A stretch of DNA of 64,000 nucleotides from Pyrus communis (taxonomy: Eukaryota > Streptophyta > Magnoliopsida > Rosales > Rosaceae). Location: assembly GCF_963583255.1 (NCBI RefSeq), contig NW_026908883.1, positions 124,001 to 188,000 on the forward strand. The letters are read 5' to 3'. The position numbers and the translations under genes were made by a program. The notes below the pieces were generated by a model. That model saw only the letters and a list, made by a program, of their open reading frames with translations, was not told the DNA's origin and searched no databases. This document shows, piece by piece, positions 23,627 to 34,800 of the stretch. Positions within the stretch are counted from its first letter, which is position 1; each line of letters begins with the position of its first letter.

Positions 23627-26030
23627 AATTCCCCCACACTTAGCTTTTGCTAGTCCTCGAGCAAAACAAAACAAAAGAAACCAAAAACAAAACAAAACGA
23701 ACAAAACACAACCTACACCTTCCAACAATCGTCTCAGGGATTTCCAATGCACATGACATGTTAAAAATCATTATTCCCACAGATTTTGGTTATCTTTACA
23801 CTTAAGTACATACTTAATCATAGTCACCACATACTAATTCCCAATTAAGCATTTAAAACTATATTTTGAATGTAATAACATGCCTTAGAGAATTTGCTCA
23901 ATTCCTTACAAGATATGCACTCAATTTTCACTTAGATTTTCTGACTACACACCCTAAACTAGTTATATGTGAGAAGATTGATGTAAACATAAAAACGAAC
24001 ACTCACATATATGTATTTCAAAGGAAGCAATTTCTGGAGTTAATAAGCATGTTTAGATATGATCTCATGAATGGAATGCTACTACTTAGATGCGAGAACC
24101 AGTGACACCATAAGCTCATATCAATTCGAAACTCCACATTTTGAAACACATAACACTCAAGATAGAAGTCAAAGGGTTGTAACGGGGCTAGGGTATTGGC
24201 TAACAATGAAAGGTGAAGGATAAACAAACATTCTTAAAGCAATAGTGAGCAAAGTATTGAATTAGGCACTTAGAATTCCCTTAAGAACGCAGAAGTCAAC
24301 TTTGAACACCCAAGGGAAAGTCACACAAAACTTAGGGCCATATTCAACTTTTTGGACCCTTTCTTCAACCATCAACGCTCGTGAGTTCATTCTTACTTAT
24401 TTTCACTCTTTTTCTTTCTTTTCTTCTTCTTTTTCTCACATTTTTTTGTTTTTTTTTTTTCTTTTTCCCGTGCCTCCTTTAAGACTTAGGCACATACATA
24501 CACACAAAAATCCCTTCCCCCACACTTATTTTCTGCAACATATTAATCAAAAGGAATTCATTATCCGTCATGCTTACTATGCTTCAAGAACAAGGGTACG
24601 GATGGTCCTAATCTAGGCTAAGTGAGGATGATATGGGTTAACAAAGAACATGGGCTAAACAAGGCTCAACGGGGTTAAAACTTACAACAAGTACGAAATA
24701 TGGGAAGTAAGGCTATTTGGCTATGGTGGCAACTACACAACTTCATCTTGATATATGTTATGCAATTCAATGTCATGCTTTGAATGAAACGGATATAAGT
24801 TCTAGCATTTAGTTCTATCATGATACAATTGCATGCTAAGTAGCAACCAAGCAAGGATAATGAGATCATGCAACAACTTTAGAAAACAAAGAATCACAGA
24901 AAATAACTCTCCAAAGAAGGTAATGGCTCGAGTCTCACAGGGTTGTAGCGTTTGTTTGAGTTCCTTCCTTCAAGCATGTTACAAAAACGAATTTTTCTTT
25001 TATGATTGCATGTGACGTCATACATTATAACCATAACCAAGCATATACCAAGAGTAAATCAAACTTTTCTCTATGTTTATAACTCTTTTTAACAGTCATG
25101 CAATTACAAACCAAATCCTTATCATTTTGTTGGAAGGTACCCTAAGACACAAACACACAAAAATGACTCAAAACACTCTTTTTAGGCTTTTTAAAACATG
25201 TTTTTCAAATTTTTATGTGATTTTCGGAGTTATAAAACAAAACATACTAAAACACTCTAAAACAACTTAAAAACACCTTAAAACAGCAAGGAACAACATT
25301 TGAAGTTATGGGTGATAAAATCCCACGAATTTGCATTAAATATACTTAGTTACCCCCCCCCCCCAAACTTAAATCAAACATTGTCCTCAATGTTTTAAGC
25401 ATAGATTCACACAAAACATAAGTAAACACACAAAAAGCAACTAAACATACTAAACATGGCAGAATGTCACTTAACAAAGAGAAGAGTTTAGGGACGCAAA
25501 TCTGGTTATGGAGTGTAAATTCCATCTACTCCTTGGTAATTGTATTGAGGCATTGATCTTGGTGATTCCACAGGCTTTCTCTTGAACTGGTTTCTGCCCA
25601 TCGTTGATTTTCCTTTGTGCTACTCTTGAACTGGGCAGCAGGATTCTTTTGGGTCTCCTCCACTTGTTGATTTTCCTTTGTGCTACTGGGCTGGAGGATT
25701 CTTTTGGTTTTCCCCGAAGGTCTGAGCTTACCCCTTTGGTCTGTTTCTTTGTTCAATCTTTCCAATTCGTATTGAAAAGGGTTGGAGGATAACTCAGCCT
25801 ATGTTTGTCTCCACATGCTTCAATGTATCATTTTCACTTGCCTTACTTGCTCCCCTTTGCAGAAGTGGTCCCTTCTCCGGAAGTGTATCAACCGTTGAAG
25901 ATGACTACTCGAGAGCAACGCTAGGTAAGCAATCAGGAATAGATTCCAGGCAGTTGGCTCCAGATCGGAAGACTGAGTCCAAGTGCCGGCTGATTGCTTC
26001 TTTTACTTTGCCATGCGAGTAAGAACAAGG
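23627..26030 (-). mobile_element. Element I: 3' internal region, left of the C insertion
   Basis: The antisense polypurine tract (about 23628-23641) follows the LTR. Further polypurine-like motifs on the minus strand lie at 24516-24527 and 25353-25370 (the latter with 12 C on plus). T-rich tract at 24410-24470. No supported gene. The sequence is interrupted at 26030 and resumes at 57809 on the far side of C. Confidence 0.85.
26026..26030. other. Left target duplication of C (CAAGG)
   Basis: CAAGG directly precedes the LTR start of C and recurs at 57804-57808 right after its 3' LTR. Joining the flanks gives the uninterrupted sequence seen in E near 45256-45262. Confidence 0.9.
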
Positions 26031-28232
26031 TGATAGGAGCATATTTAGGCGACTTACTTAGCTTGTTTTCGTGCATTTATATTGTTAATTCATAGTTGTT
26101 TTTGGCGTTTAAGCCATTTTCGTGTGTTTTTAGGTTCATGTGGCTAAGGAAGCAAAAAGATGCATTTTGGAGCATTTTGGAGCAAAATTGGACTTGGAAG
26201 GGATAACTTATACTTGGAGCAAAAGGAATGGACGAAATTGAAGAGTTGATGTCACAAGGATTCTTACTTGAAGTAGCCACACACCTTCCACATTTCAGCC
26301 ACATGCACTTGTTCCTCCATCATTGCACCAACAACAACCAAACATGCACTCCCTTTAATCACATGCATAAATCAGCCACATGCATCTCCCATCACCATAT
26401 CAGATTTCCATCATATTCACATGCATTCCATCCTTTAAAATATTGCACATGCACTCCCTTTAATTAATTAAGCCACATGCACTCCCATCCATTTCATCAT
26501 TGCAGCCAACACATGCTTTCACATGCATTTTCAGATTGTCCCCTTGCACATGCAGCCACATATTCATTGCACATGCAATTCCAACCCACATGCATCCTTT
26601 AATCATTCAAACATGCAGCCACATTCCCTCCTAGCTGTCATGTTCCCCCCATTTCACCTATAAATAAGCATCCATTGCATTCATTCTCATTCAATTCGTC
26701 CATATTCAGAAAATCATCCAAAACACCACCAGAAATCATCCGTGAGTTTCCCTACTAATCCAAACACCACTCCAACCACTCCCCATCCCTCCAAAACACT
26801 TCACACTATCCCAAAACTCACCTTAGACCTTGTGATACAATAACGAGGAAGAGAAGAGTGCCTAAACGTTCATACAATTCAAGTTTGAGTTGTTGGAATG
26901 TTTAGGTGTTTCTTTGATTTCAATGTTTAAATTCAATTCTCTTTGTTTTGTACGTATGAGGATTGGAAGAGAAGAGTGCCTAAACGTTCATACAATTCAA
27001 GTTTGAGTTGTTGGAATGTTTAGGTGTTTCTTTGATTTCAAAGTTATGAGGAACTAAACCCCCCTTGGCTAGGGGGGGATTCGAAATAAATGTTTATGCT
27101 TGCATTTTGATTTGATTACTTCTAATTGCGTTTCATAAGTTGTGGATTCAATTTGTTTAACTATTTGATTGATAACTTATTTATGTATGTTTATTGAGAG
27201 TGCACACTTAATTTTCATGCATGAATTTGACGCTAGAATATAAGTGAGTTTCACCTAATAGTTACAAACTTATATTCACAAGTAGTGGAGGTTGCTTATA
27301 AACAATCGCGTTAAACGAATTCTTGTCATAAGTTTCATGCAATCATAGTAACGAATGCCCCGTCAACACTTATAATTTTCATAGAGCGTAATGATTCTTG
27401 CTTGTATCTCTATTATGCAATTATGTAGGGGACTTGTGGGGAATGTTTTGGGTTGTCGTATGCAATCATCCAATTCAATAACGTTAGGAAGATTTGAAGG
27501 TTAATTAGTGCATCACGGTTAACTTGGGGTGTTGAGAATTAATGATTTATTGAAATGCAATTGGAAATCATTTTATTATGCAAGTATAACATATGTGGAG
27601 ATGAACCCCTTAGCTATTCTATCATCCATTCATTCCATTTCATCAATTTCATAGTTACATTCTGTTTTAAGTTTAATTTGTTCATTTAATTTAATTTCGT
27701 ATAAACCTCAATCCCCCTTTACTTTAATGTCCAATTTAGTTAGAAAGTGTCTTAGTTTGTGTTTATAAGAGTTTTGAGTCATTTTGTTACACAAATTCGT
27801 CCAAATTTGTGTTTGTGCTCAAATCTGCCCAGAAAGTGGTTTTTAGGCAGATTTGAGTGTGTTTGTGTTGTTTTAAGTCTTTTGGTTTGTTTTAGTGTTT
27901 TAAAGTTTAGTTTTGCATTCTTTGAGTCTAGTACAGTGTTTTATATTGTTATTTTACGTTTGAATCAAGCCATAATCTTAAATTCGTCCAACATTGGGTT
28001 TAAGGTCAGAAACTGCCTAGTTAGTGTTTTTAGGCAGTTTTGAGTCTCTTGAACTTGTTTTGAGTCCTTTGAGTCTTTGTGAACGTTTTTAACTTTGTTT
28101 TTATGTTTTTGAGTCACATCCAAGTGATTAACAATCCCTCCTAATCCCCGGTCTAGAACGATCCCTACTTATACATATACTACAATTTGACGAAAAGAGG
28201 GTTTAATTTGTGTGCGTATAAATCACGCATCA
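26031..28232 (+). repeat. 5' LTR of C
   Basis: TGATAGGAGC ... CGCATCA, 2,202 bp. TATAAATA at 26659-26666, CATGCA motifs in U3 (26300-26600), duplicated hairpin at 26861-26906 and 26979-27024. Confidence 0.93.
26659..26666 (+). promoter_or_regulatory. LTR TATA box of C (5' LTR)
   Basis: TATAAATA, at the same relative place as in the 3' LTR (56253-56260) and in A. Confidence 0.7.
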
Positions 28233-28237
28233 AATTT

Positions 28238-28275
28238 TGGCGCCGTTGCCGGGGATTAGAAAATTTGCTAATCCC
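28238..28275 (+). other. Primer-binding site and stem-loop of C
   Basis: TGGCGCCGTTGCCGGGGA (28238-28255) is complementary to tRNA-Asp. The hairpin GGGATTAG/CTAATCCC (28252-28275) overlaps its last four bases. Confidence 0.9.
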
Positions 28276-28353
28276 TTGGATTGTTTGTTTCTGTTATGTA
28301 TTTTAGATTTAGTTTTTTTTATTTGTGTTTTGTTTGTTGAATTCAAGTACTAG

Positions 28354-29277
28354 ATGGCACTTGATAATGCTTCTCTTTTGTCACAACTCATGGAAAGGTC
28401 CCAAATGCAAAGAGTTGATATATTGAATCTTCAATCAAGGAATAACGTGTTTTCCAATACTTACAATTCGGATTGGAGTGATCATTCAAACTCTATGTGG
28501 TGGGAACCTCAAAATGCTCAACAAGGAGGATATTGGCAGCCACCACAACCTCATATTCAATATGCCCAACCAAACTTAAGTTCGTCAATAGATTATAATC
28601 AAAAGCTTAACGAATTAATTTGTTTGGTGCAGGGCTCACAAAATCAAGACAATGAGGCTCGACAAGAAGACAAAAGGTTGGAACACTTGGAAAAGCAAAT
28701 TGGGCAGATAGCAGAGTTCGTAGGACAATTTTGCGACCAAGGCAAACTCCCTAGTTCAACCATTGTAAATCCGAAGGGAGAATTTGAAGCACCTTTGCCG
28801 GAAGCACTTATTGCTCCTACGCCATCTAATTCAAGTAAGGTTGTTCCAATTAGTTCTAACCCCATTCCACCTAATATCCCTATTCCTTGCAGGTTCATGA
28901 ATTCCAAGGAAGAAGAAAGTGAAAAAGACATCTTGGAAGACCTTCCAAAGGTGCAAAGTAGGGAATTTCATGAATTCATCAAAGAGGATATACTTGAGAC
29001 AACAATGCCCAAAGAAGTTGAATTTGATGACATTGGACAAGTCATAACCATCACATGCAATCTGGCCAAGTCCAATATCCCTGAAACTTTCAAAGGAGTG
29101 GTGTTTGTCATTGAGTTCTTGTCAGACATAACAAGTAAGTCATTTTTTTCAAATTCCATTACATTTTATACTAACTTGTTGTTTTTTATGAATCAGGCAC
29201 CTACATTAGAATTCAAACCAATGCCGGTTCACTTCAAGTATCACCTTCCATTCAAGGACCAATTCCATGCCGTTTGA
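28354..29277 (+). CDS. Gag-linker-derived ORF of C (307 aa)
   Basis: Same protein as in F and E, with internal deletions. It begins MALDNASLLSQL, has the FSNTYN...W block, [26 protein letters not shown] with KDILE, and ends in PTLEFKPMPVHFKY, all matching linker regions of the D polyprotein. It lacks capsid, zinc knuckle and enzymes. An intron-like segment (29135-29196, 62 nt) has GTAAG, TACTAAC and CAG at the right spacing. Because 62 is not a multiple of three, splicing would change the C-terminal frame, and the D-like ending is only kept when it is retained. Start chosen because the same ATG is used in all three copies. Confidence 0.6.
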   Translation: MALDNASLLSQLMERSQMQRVDILNLQSRNNVFSNTYNSDWSDHSNSMWWEPQNAQQGGYWQPPQPHIQYAQPNLSSSIDYNQKLNELICLVQGSQNQDNEARQEDKRLEHLEKQIGQIAEFVGQFCDQGKLPSSTIVNPKGEFEAPLPEALIAPTPSNSSKVVPISSNPIPPNIPIPCRFMNSKEEESEKDILEDLPKVQSREFHEFIKEDILETTMPKEVEFDDIGQVITITCNLAKSNIPETFKGVVFVIEFLSDITSKSFFSNSITFYTNLLFFMNQAPTLEFKPMPVHFKYHLPFKDQFHAV

Positions 29278-29356
29278 TTTTATTTATGTTAATAAAAAAA
29301 AAAAATAAATAAAAAAAAAAAAAAAAAGATACTAAACATGGAGAAAGATAGAGCCT
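29278..29356. terminator. A-rich convergent 3' end (C)
   Basis: A run of A with AATAAA (sense) and, on the other strand, TTTATT-rich sequence separates the gag-derived ORF from the end of the antisense gene. Confidence 0.5.
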
Positions 29357-29550
29357 TCACAGAGGATGTTTACGTGAAGCCCCACTACGAGGCGTCGAAG
29401 CAGAAGGAATAGAAGTGGAAGGCATAGGAGCAGAAGGCATAGAAGCAGGAGGCATAGAAACGGAAGCCATCGGAGCGGGAGGCATCGGAGCTAGAGCATT
29501 CCAGGCCTCAATACTTGGCCAAGCGCTGGATGACCTAGGAAAAAGGTGCC
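29357..29550 (-). pseudogene. 3' part of the antisense gene of C, split by D
   Basis: On the minus strand this encodes the end of the coiled-coil protein and its Met/Pro/Ala/Gly-rich tail, ending at the stop at 29357-29359. D is inserted at 29551, and the remaining 5' part lies at 52041-52533. Confidence 0.85.
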
Positions 29551-31708
29551 TGATAGGAGCATATTTATGCTACTTAGTTGTGTTGTTTCCTTACACTTAG
29601 TGAGTTAATTACTATGTATTTCAGTCTTTTAAAGTATTTTCGTGTGTTTTTAGGTCCTAATGGCAAAAGGAGCAAGAAAGTGCATTTTGAGGCTATTTGG
29701 AGCATTTTTGGGCATGGATTGGATAGCTTAACAATGGAGCAAAGAGGATGGACGAAATTGAAGACTAGAAGAGCTAGGAAAGGCTACAAATCTGGTGGAA
29801 GAAGTTCTACTCCAATGAAGATAAGGAAGAAGCAAGAAACAAGGAACCTTATCCAACCTTATCCCACCTTATCCAAACCTTATCTTATCCTATCCTAGAA
29901 ACCTTATCCTATCCTATCTCTAACATTATCCTTTTCTCTCCTATCCAAATCAGATTGGGACCTAAACCTAGCTACTTAGGGAGAATCAATTACACATTTA
30001 AGCACATAATTCAGTTTCTAGAAGCCTTATCCACTAAATTGCCGCAAGAACTCCATTCCTTGTAGGTTTAGGAATTACAATCCTTTTCCTACACAAATAT
30101 CATGTATCCTTGGCCCTTTAGGTTTAGGAATCTGCCCTAAACCTTCCCTTCTAGAAGCCTTATCTCAGCCCTATACATGTGCCGCACCAAAAACCTTCTA
30201 GAATCCCTAAATCCTAGCCGAATTCCCTATTTCCAATCCCCTTTGGTTTCTGCCTTAAGATACCCCTTTTTCAATAGGATTAGGCAATCCTTTTCCTACA
30301 CTAAGTGTGCCAAACTATAGCCTATATAAACAGCCTTGCCGTGCCATTTAATCATCACCACCCCTTCACACAACATTCATACATTCATTCAGAAATCCAC
30401 CCTTTGCCGTGACCTTACAACCACTTTACACCATTCCCCTACTTCCACACCTCCATCCCAACATCCACACACCACCATCAACCCTTGCCGCACCACCCCA
30501 CCTACCTAAAACCATCCAAAATCCATAAAATCGTCCACAAACTCACCATAGACCCTTGTGCCGTGACCTAGCAAGGAGGAGGAGAAGGAAGACCAAGCCT
30601 TGGGCGTTTGTACATTCAAGTTGGAGTGTTGGACGTGTCTAGGTGTAATCTATCTTTTATTTTCAATGTTTAAATCTATATTGCTTTGTTTTGTCATGAA
30701 CATGAGAGGCTAAACTCGTTTTAGCCTAGGGATGCTTTGAAACCATGATTACAATTATAATATGATTTGATTAATTCCAGTTGTGATTTCATAAATTGTG
30801 AATGCAATTTACTTAACCGTTTGATGGATAACTTATTCTTGTATGTTTATTAGGGAGGCCTACTTAATTTGCATGCTTGAATTTGGGGCTAGAATATAAG
30901 GGTGTTTCACATAATCGTCACAAACTTATATTCACAAGTAGTTAAGGTTGTTTTTACAATCATGTTAAGTAAATTCCTAGCATGCGTATCATGATGTCAT
31001 AGTTACAAGTGCTTTGTCAATACTTATGGTTTCCATTGAACGTAATGATCTTTAACCGTATCTCTATTATGATGTCATGTAGGGGACTTTTTGAAGAATG
31101 CTTTGGGTTGTCGTATGATGTCATCCAATCCACTAACTTAAGGGAAATCTGAGGGTTAATTAGTGATGTCACGGTTAATCTGGGGTGTTGAGGTTCATGG
31201 TTTATCGGAAAAGCAACTGGAAATCAATTTATGTTAGAAAGTATCATGTGTGGAGAAGTATCCCTTGGCTATCCCATCATCCATTAGTTTTTCTTATTTT
31301 CGTCCAAAATCTGTTTTAAAGTTTTAAGTCACTTGTTTTCTTTTACATTCGTCCAAAATCAAAACCCCCTTTCTTATTTGTTCCAAATCTGTCCAAAAGA
31401 GTCTTTTTGAGTCTTTAGAGTCAAAACCAAGTGTATTTTCGTCCAAATTAAGTCATAGAGTCTAAATTGAGTCTTTTTGGTTATTTTTGGTTGTTTTGAG
31501 TCTTTAAAGTTTGTTTTGAGTCATATAAGTTAGTAAGAGTCTTGTGAGTCTATTTAAAGTGTTTTAAAACATATTTTCACATCTTTGAGTCAATTTTCAT
31601 TAGATTAGCAATCCCTCCTAATCCCCGGCCTAGAACGATCCCTACTTATATCTATACTACAATTGTCGAAAAGAGGGTTTAATTTGTGTGCTTATATATT
31701 TCGCATCA
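29551..31708 (+). repeat. 5' LTR of D
   Basis: TGATAGGAGC ... TTTCGCATCA. It is distinct from the C/E type in U3 (no dense CATGCA, but many CCTTATCC-type repeats at 29840-29930). TATATAAA at 30323-30330. Confidence 0.93.
30323..30330 (+). promoter_or_regulatory. LTR TATA box of D
   Basis: TATATAAA within CCTATATAAACAGCC. The copy in the 3' LTR is at 40121-40128. Confidence 0.7.
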
Positions 31709-31714
31709 AATTTT

Positions 31715-31752
31715 TGGCGCCGTTGCCGGGGATTAGCAACTTTGCTAATCCC
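31715..31752 (+). other. Primer-binding site and stem-loop of D
   Basis: TGGCGCCGTTGCCGGGGA (31715-31732), complementary to tRNA-Asp. The 9-bp hairpin GGGATTAGC/GCTAATCCC (31729-31752) overlaps the end of the primer site. Confidence 0.92.
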
Positions 31753-31827
31753 TTGGATTGTTATTTTCTTTTTTCTTATTAGATCAGATTCTTATGTTAT
31801 TTTGTTTCTTGTTTTAGGTACTTGTTT

Positions 31828-34800
31828 ATGACTCGGAGTTCTAATCCGGTTCACGAACATATTTTAGACTTTGACGACGATTTTGAGCGTGAGTTGAGAC
31901 GTAAGAGGAAGAACCCGGAACCTAGTGAATCAAGTGCAAGTTCCGAGTCCGTTTCTGAATTTGAAGAAGAAGTGGAAGACATGGCAGCGGACAACCGAAC
32001 AATCAAGGAGCTTTCCGCTTCGGGATTGGCCAATGCCGCACCCTTGTGCATCCAATACCCAAGGGCGGCTCAAGACAAGACTGCCGAGTTCGAATTGAAG
32101 TCAAGCCTGTTACATCACATTCCGAAGTACCATGGGCTATCCATGGAAGATCCGAACAAGCATTTGAAGGAGTTTGAAGTCGTTTGCTCAAGCATGACTC
32201 CGGTGAACGTAGATGAGAGCATCTTGAAGATGAAGGCCTTTCCCTTTTCTCTCCAAGAGAAAGCGAAAGATTGGTTGTACGAATTGGCTCCCGGAACTGT
32301 CACATCATGGGAGAGCATGAAACGAGCTTACTTGGAGAAGTTTTTCCCAACTTCTCGAGTCATCCTCCTACGAAAAAGGATAAGTGGAATTCAACAAGAT
32401 GAAGGTGAATCCTTTCCTACTTATTATGAACGTTTTAAATCTCTTGTTGCTTCATGTCCACATCATCAAATGAAGGAGGAACTACTTCTACAATACTTTT
32501 ACGAGGGACTTCTACCTATTGAACGTCAAATGCTAGATGCCTCAGCGGGAGGAGCATTGGTGGACAAGACCCCTACGGCTGCAAAGATGTTGATTGCTAA
32601 TCGAGCATTGAACGCTCAACAATACGAAGGCGTTGGACAAAGGAGCACCCCACGGCAACACCAAGTCAATGAGGTAAGTACCATAACCGAACTTCAAAAT
32701 CAAATGGCTAACCTCACTACTTTGCTTTCTCAGGTGATGGACGGTCCAAAAGTTCAAACCGTAGCTTCTTGTGGTGTGTGCTCCATGCAAGGACATCCCA
32801 CGGATAAGTGCCCACAATTGATCGAGAATGGAGGGTGGGAGACACTCAATGCCGTGGGATATGGGAATCAATACCAAAATCGTGGTGACCCCTTCTCCAC
32901 TACCTACAATCCCGGTTGGCGTGATCATCCAAATTTCAAATGGCGGGAGCCTCAACAACCTTACCAACAAGGAGGCTTTAGGCAGCAACCCCCGGGGTTT
33001 TACACCAAACCCCACGGCCAAGACCAAAACCAACCCCAATCCGCCCAAAACCATCAAGGTACGTCTTTAGATAATGCTACAATTCTTAAGTTACTTACTG
33101 GTTTGTCTCAGGGGCAAGAAAATCAAAACAAGGCAATGCAAAACCAAGACAAAAGGGTGGACCACTTAGAAAAGCAAATAGGGCAGATTGCGGAGTTTGT
33201 GGGACAATTCCGAGACCAAGGCAAGCTTCCAAGTTCAACCATTGTCAATCCAAAGGGAGGGTTCGAATCTGCCAAAGCAATTACTTTGAGGAGTGGAAAA
33301 GAAGTTGGCACTACATCCACACCACCCAAAACAAGTCCTAATGAAGATGAGACGTTGCAACATGAAGAGAAGGCTCCAAACATGCCCACGGCAAGGACAC
33401 AACATCTATTGCCGCAAGCATCTAAGGACACTACTTCATCCAATACATCCCATTCGGCCACCAAAGGTAAGTTAAGTTCAAATTTGATTAATTCTAACCC
33501 CGTTCCACCCAATGTTCCTTTTCCTCACAGATTTTTGCAAACAAAGAAGGAGGAGCATGAGAAGGACATTCTTGAGACATTTAGGAAAGTTCAAGTCAAT
33601 ATCCCACTCCTAGATGCCATAAAGCAAGTGCCCAAATACGCTAAGTTCTTGAAAGAATTGTGCACTACAAGGAAGAGGCCATCACATAAAGAGGTAGTAA
33701 GGGTAAGTGAGAATGTTTCCGCTGTTTTACAAAGAAAATTACCACCAAAGTGCAAAGATCCAGGTAGCTTTACAATCCCTTGTATTATTGGTCAAACTAA
33801 GTTCGAACATGCTATGTTAGACTTAGGAGCTTCAATTAACGTCATGCCATACTCTATTTATGCTTCAATGAACCTTGGTGAATTGAAAAATGATGGTGTG
33901 ATTATTCAATTAGCCGATAGATCTAATGCCTATCCAAAGGGAGTATTGGAAGATGTTTTAGTGCAGGTGAATAATTTGATCTTCCCTGCGGATTTCTATG
34001 TCCTTGAAATGGAGGAAACTACCCATGCTCCATCCTTGCCGATTCTTCTTGGGAGGCCATTCATGAAGACAGCACGAACTAAGATAGACGTGTTTAAAGG
34101 CACTTTAACAATGGAATTCGATGGGGAAGTGATTGATTTTAATATTTCTGAAACTATGAGATTTCCTATTGATGATCACTCATGTTTCTCTATTGATATT
34201 CTTGATTCTTTGGCGCAGGCACACCTTGATCAATTACATGGCGATGCACTTGAAACGGTCATTACAAATGGCATAGAATTGAAGGATCACATGGCTGCCA
34301 CCATAGCAACCCACGGCACACAATTGAACACCCATGCCGTGGCCTTTGATGAAGATGTAATTGAGACCGTGGCAGCCCTAGAGTCATTGCCACGGCTCCA
34401 AGGTAAGCACCCTAGTCCAATTTCAATTCCAATTACGACTAATAAGTTGCTTCCTTCTATAGAACAACCACCTACACTTGAGCTCAAACCGTTGCCAAAT
34501 CACTTGAAGTATGTGTTTTTGGGCGAGCAAGACACATTGCCCGTCATTATAGCTTCATCACTCACGGCACAAGAGGAGGAGAAATTGGTGAGGGTTCTCA
34601 AAGAGCACAAGACGGCCATTGGGTGGACTTTGGCCGATATCAAGGGTATAAGTCCTACCACATGCATGCATCGAATTCTCATGGAAGAAGGCGCCAAACC
34701 ATCAAGGGAAGCCCAACGTCGACTCAACCCACCAATGATGGAAGTAGTGAAAAAGGAAATCATCAAATTGCTTGATTGTGGCGTCATCTATCCCATCTCG

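Noticed and set aside
28238..28255. tRNA-Asp gene
   Set aside because: Only the 18-nt complement of the tRNA 3' end is present, next to an LTR. It is a primer-binding site.
29578..29898. 106-codon frame repeated at 39376-39696
   Set aside because: Lies in both LTRs of D (U3) and is duplicated only because the LTR is. No domain.
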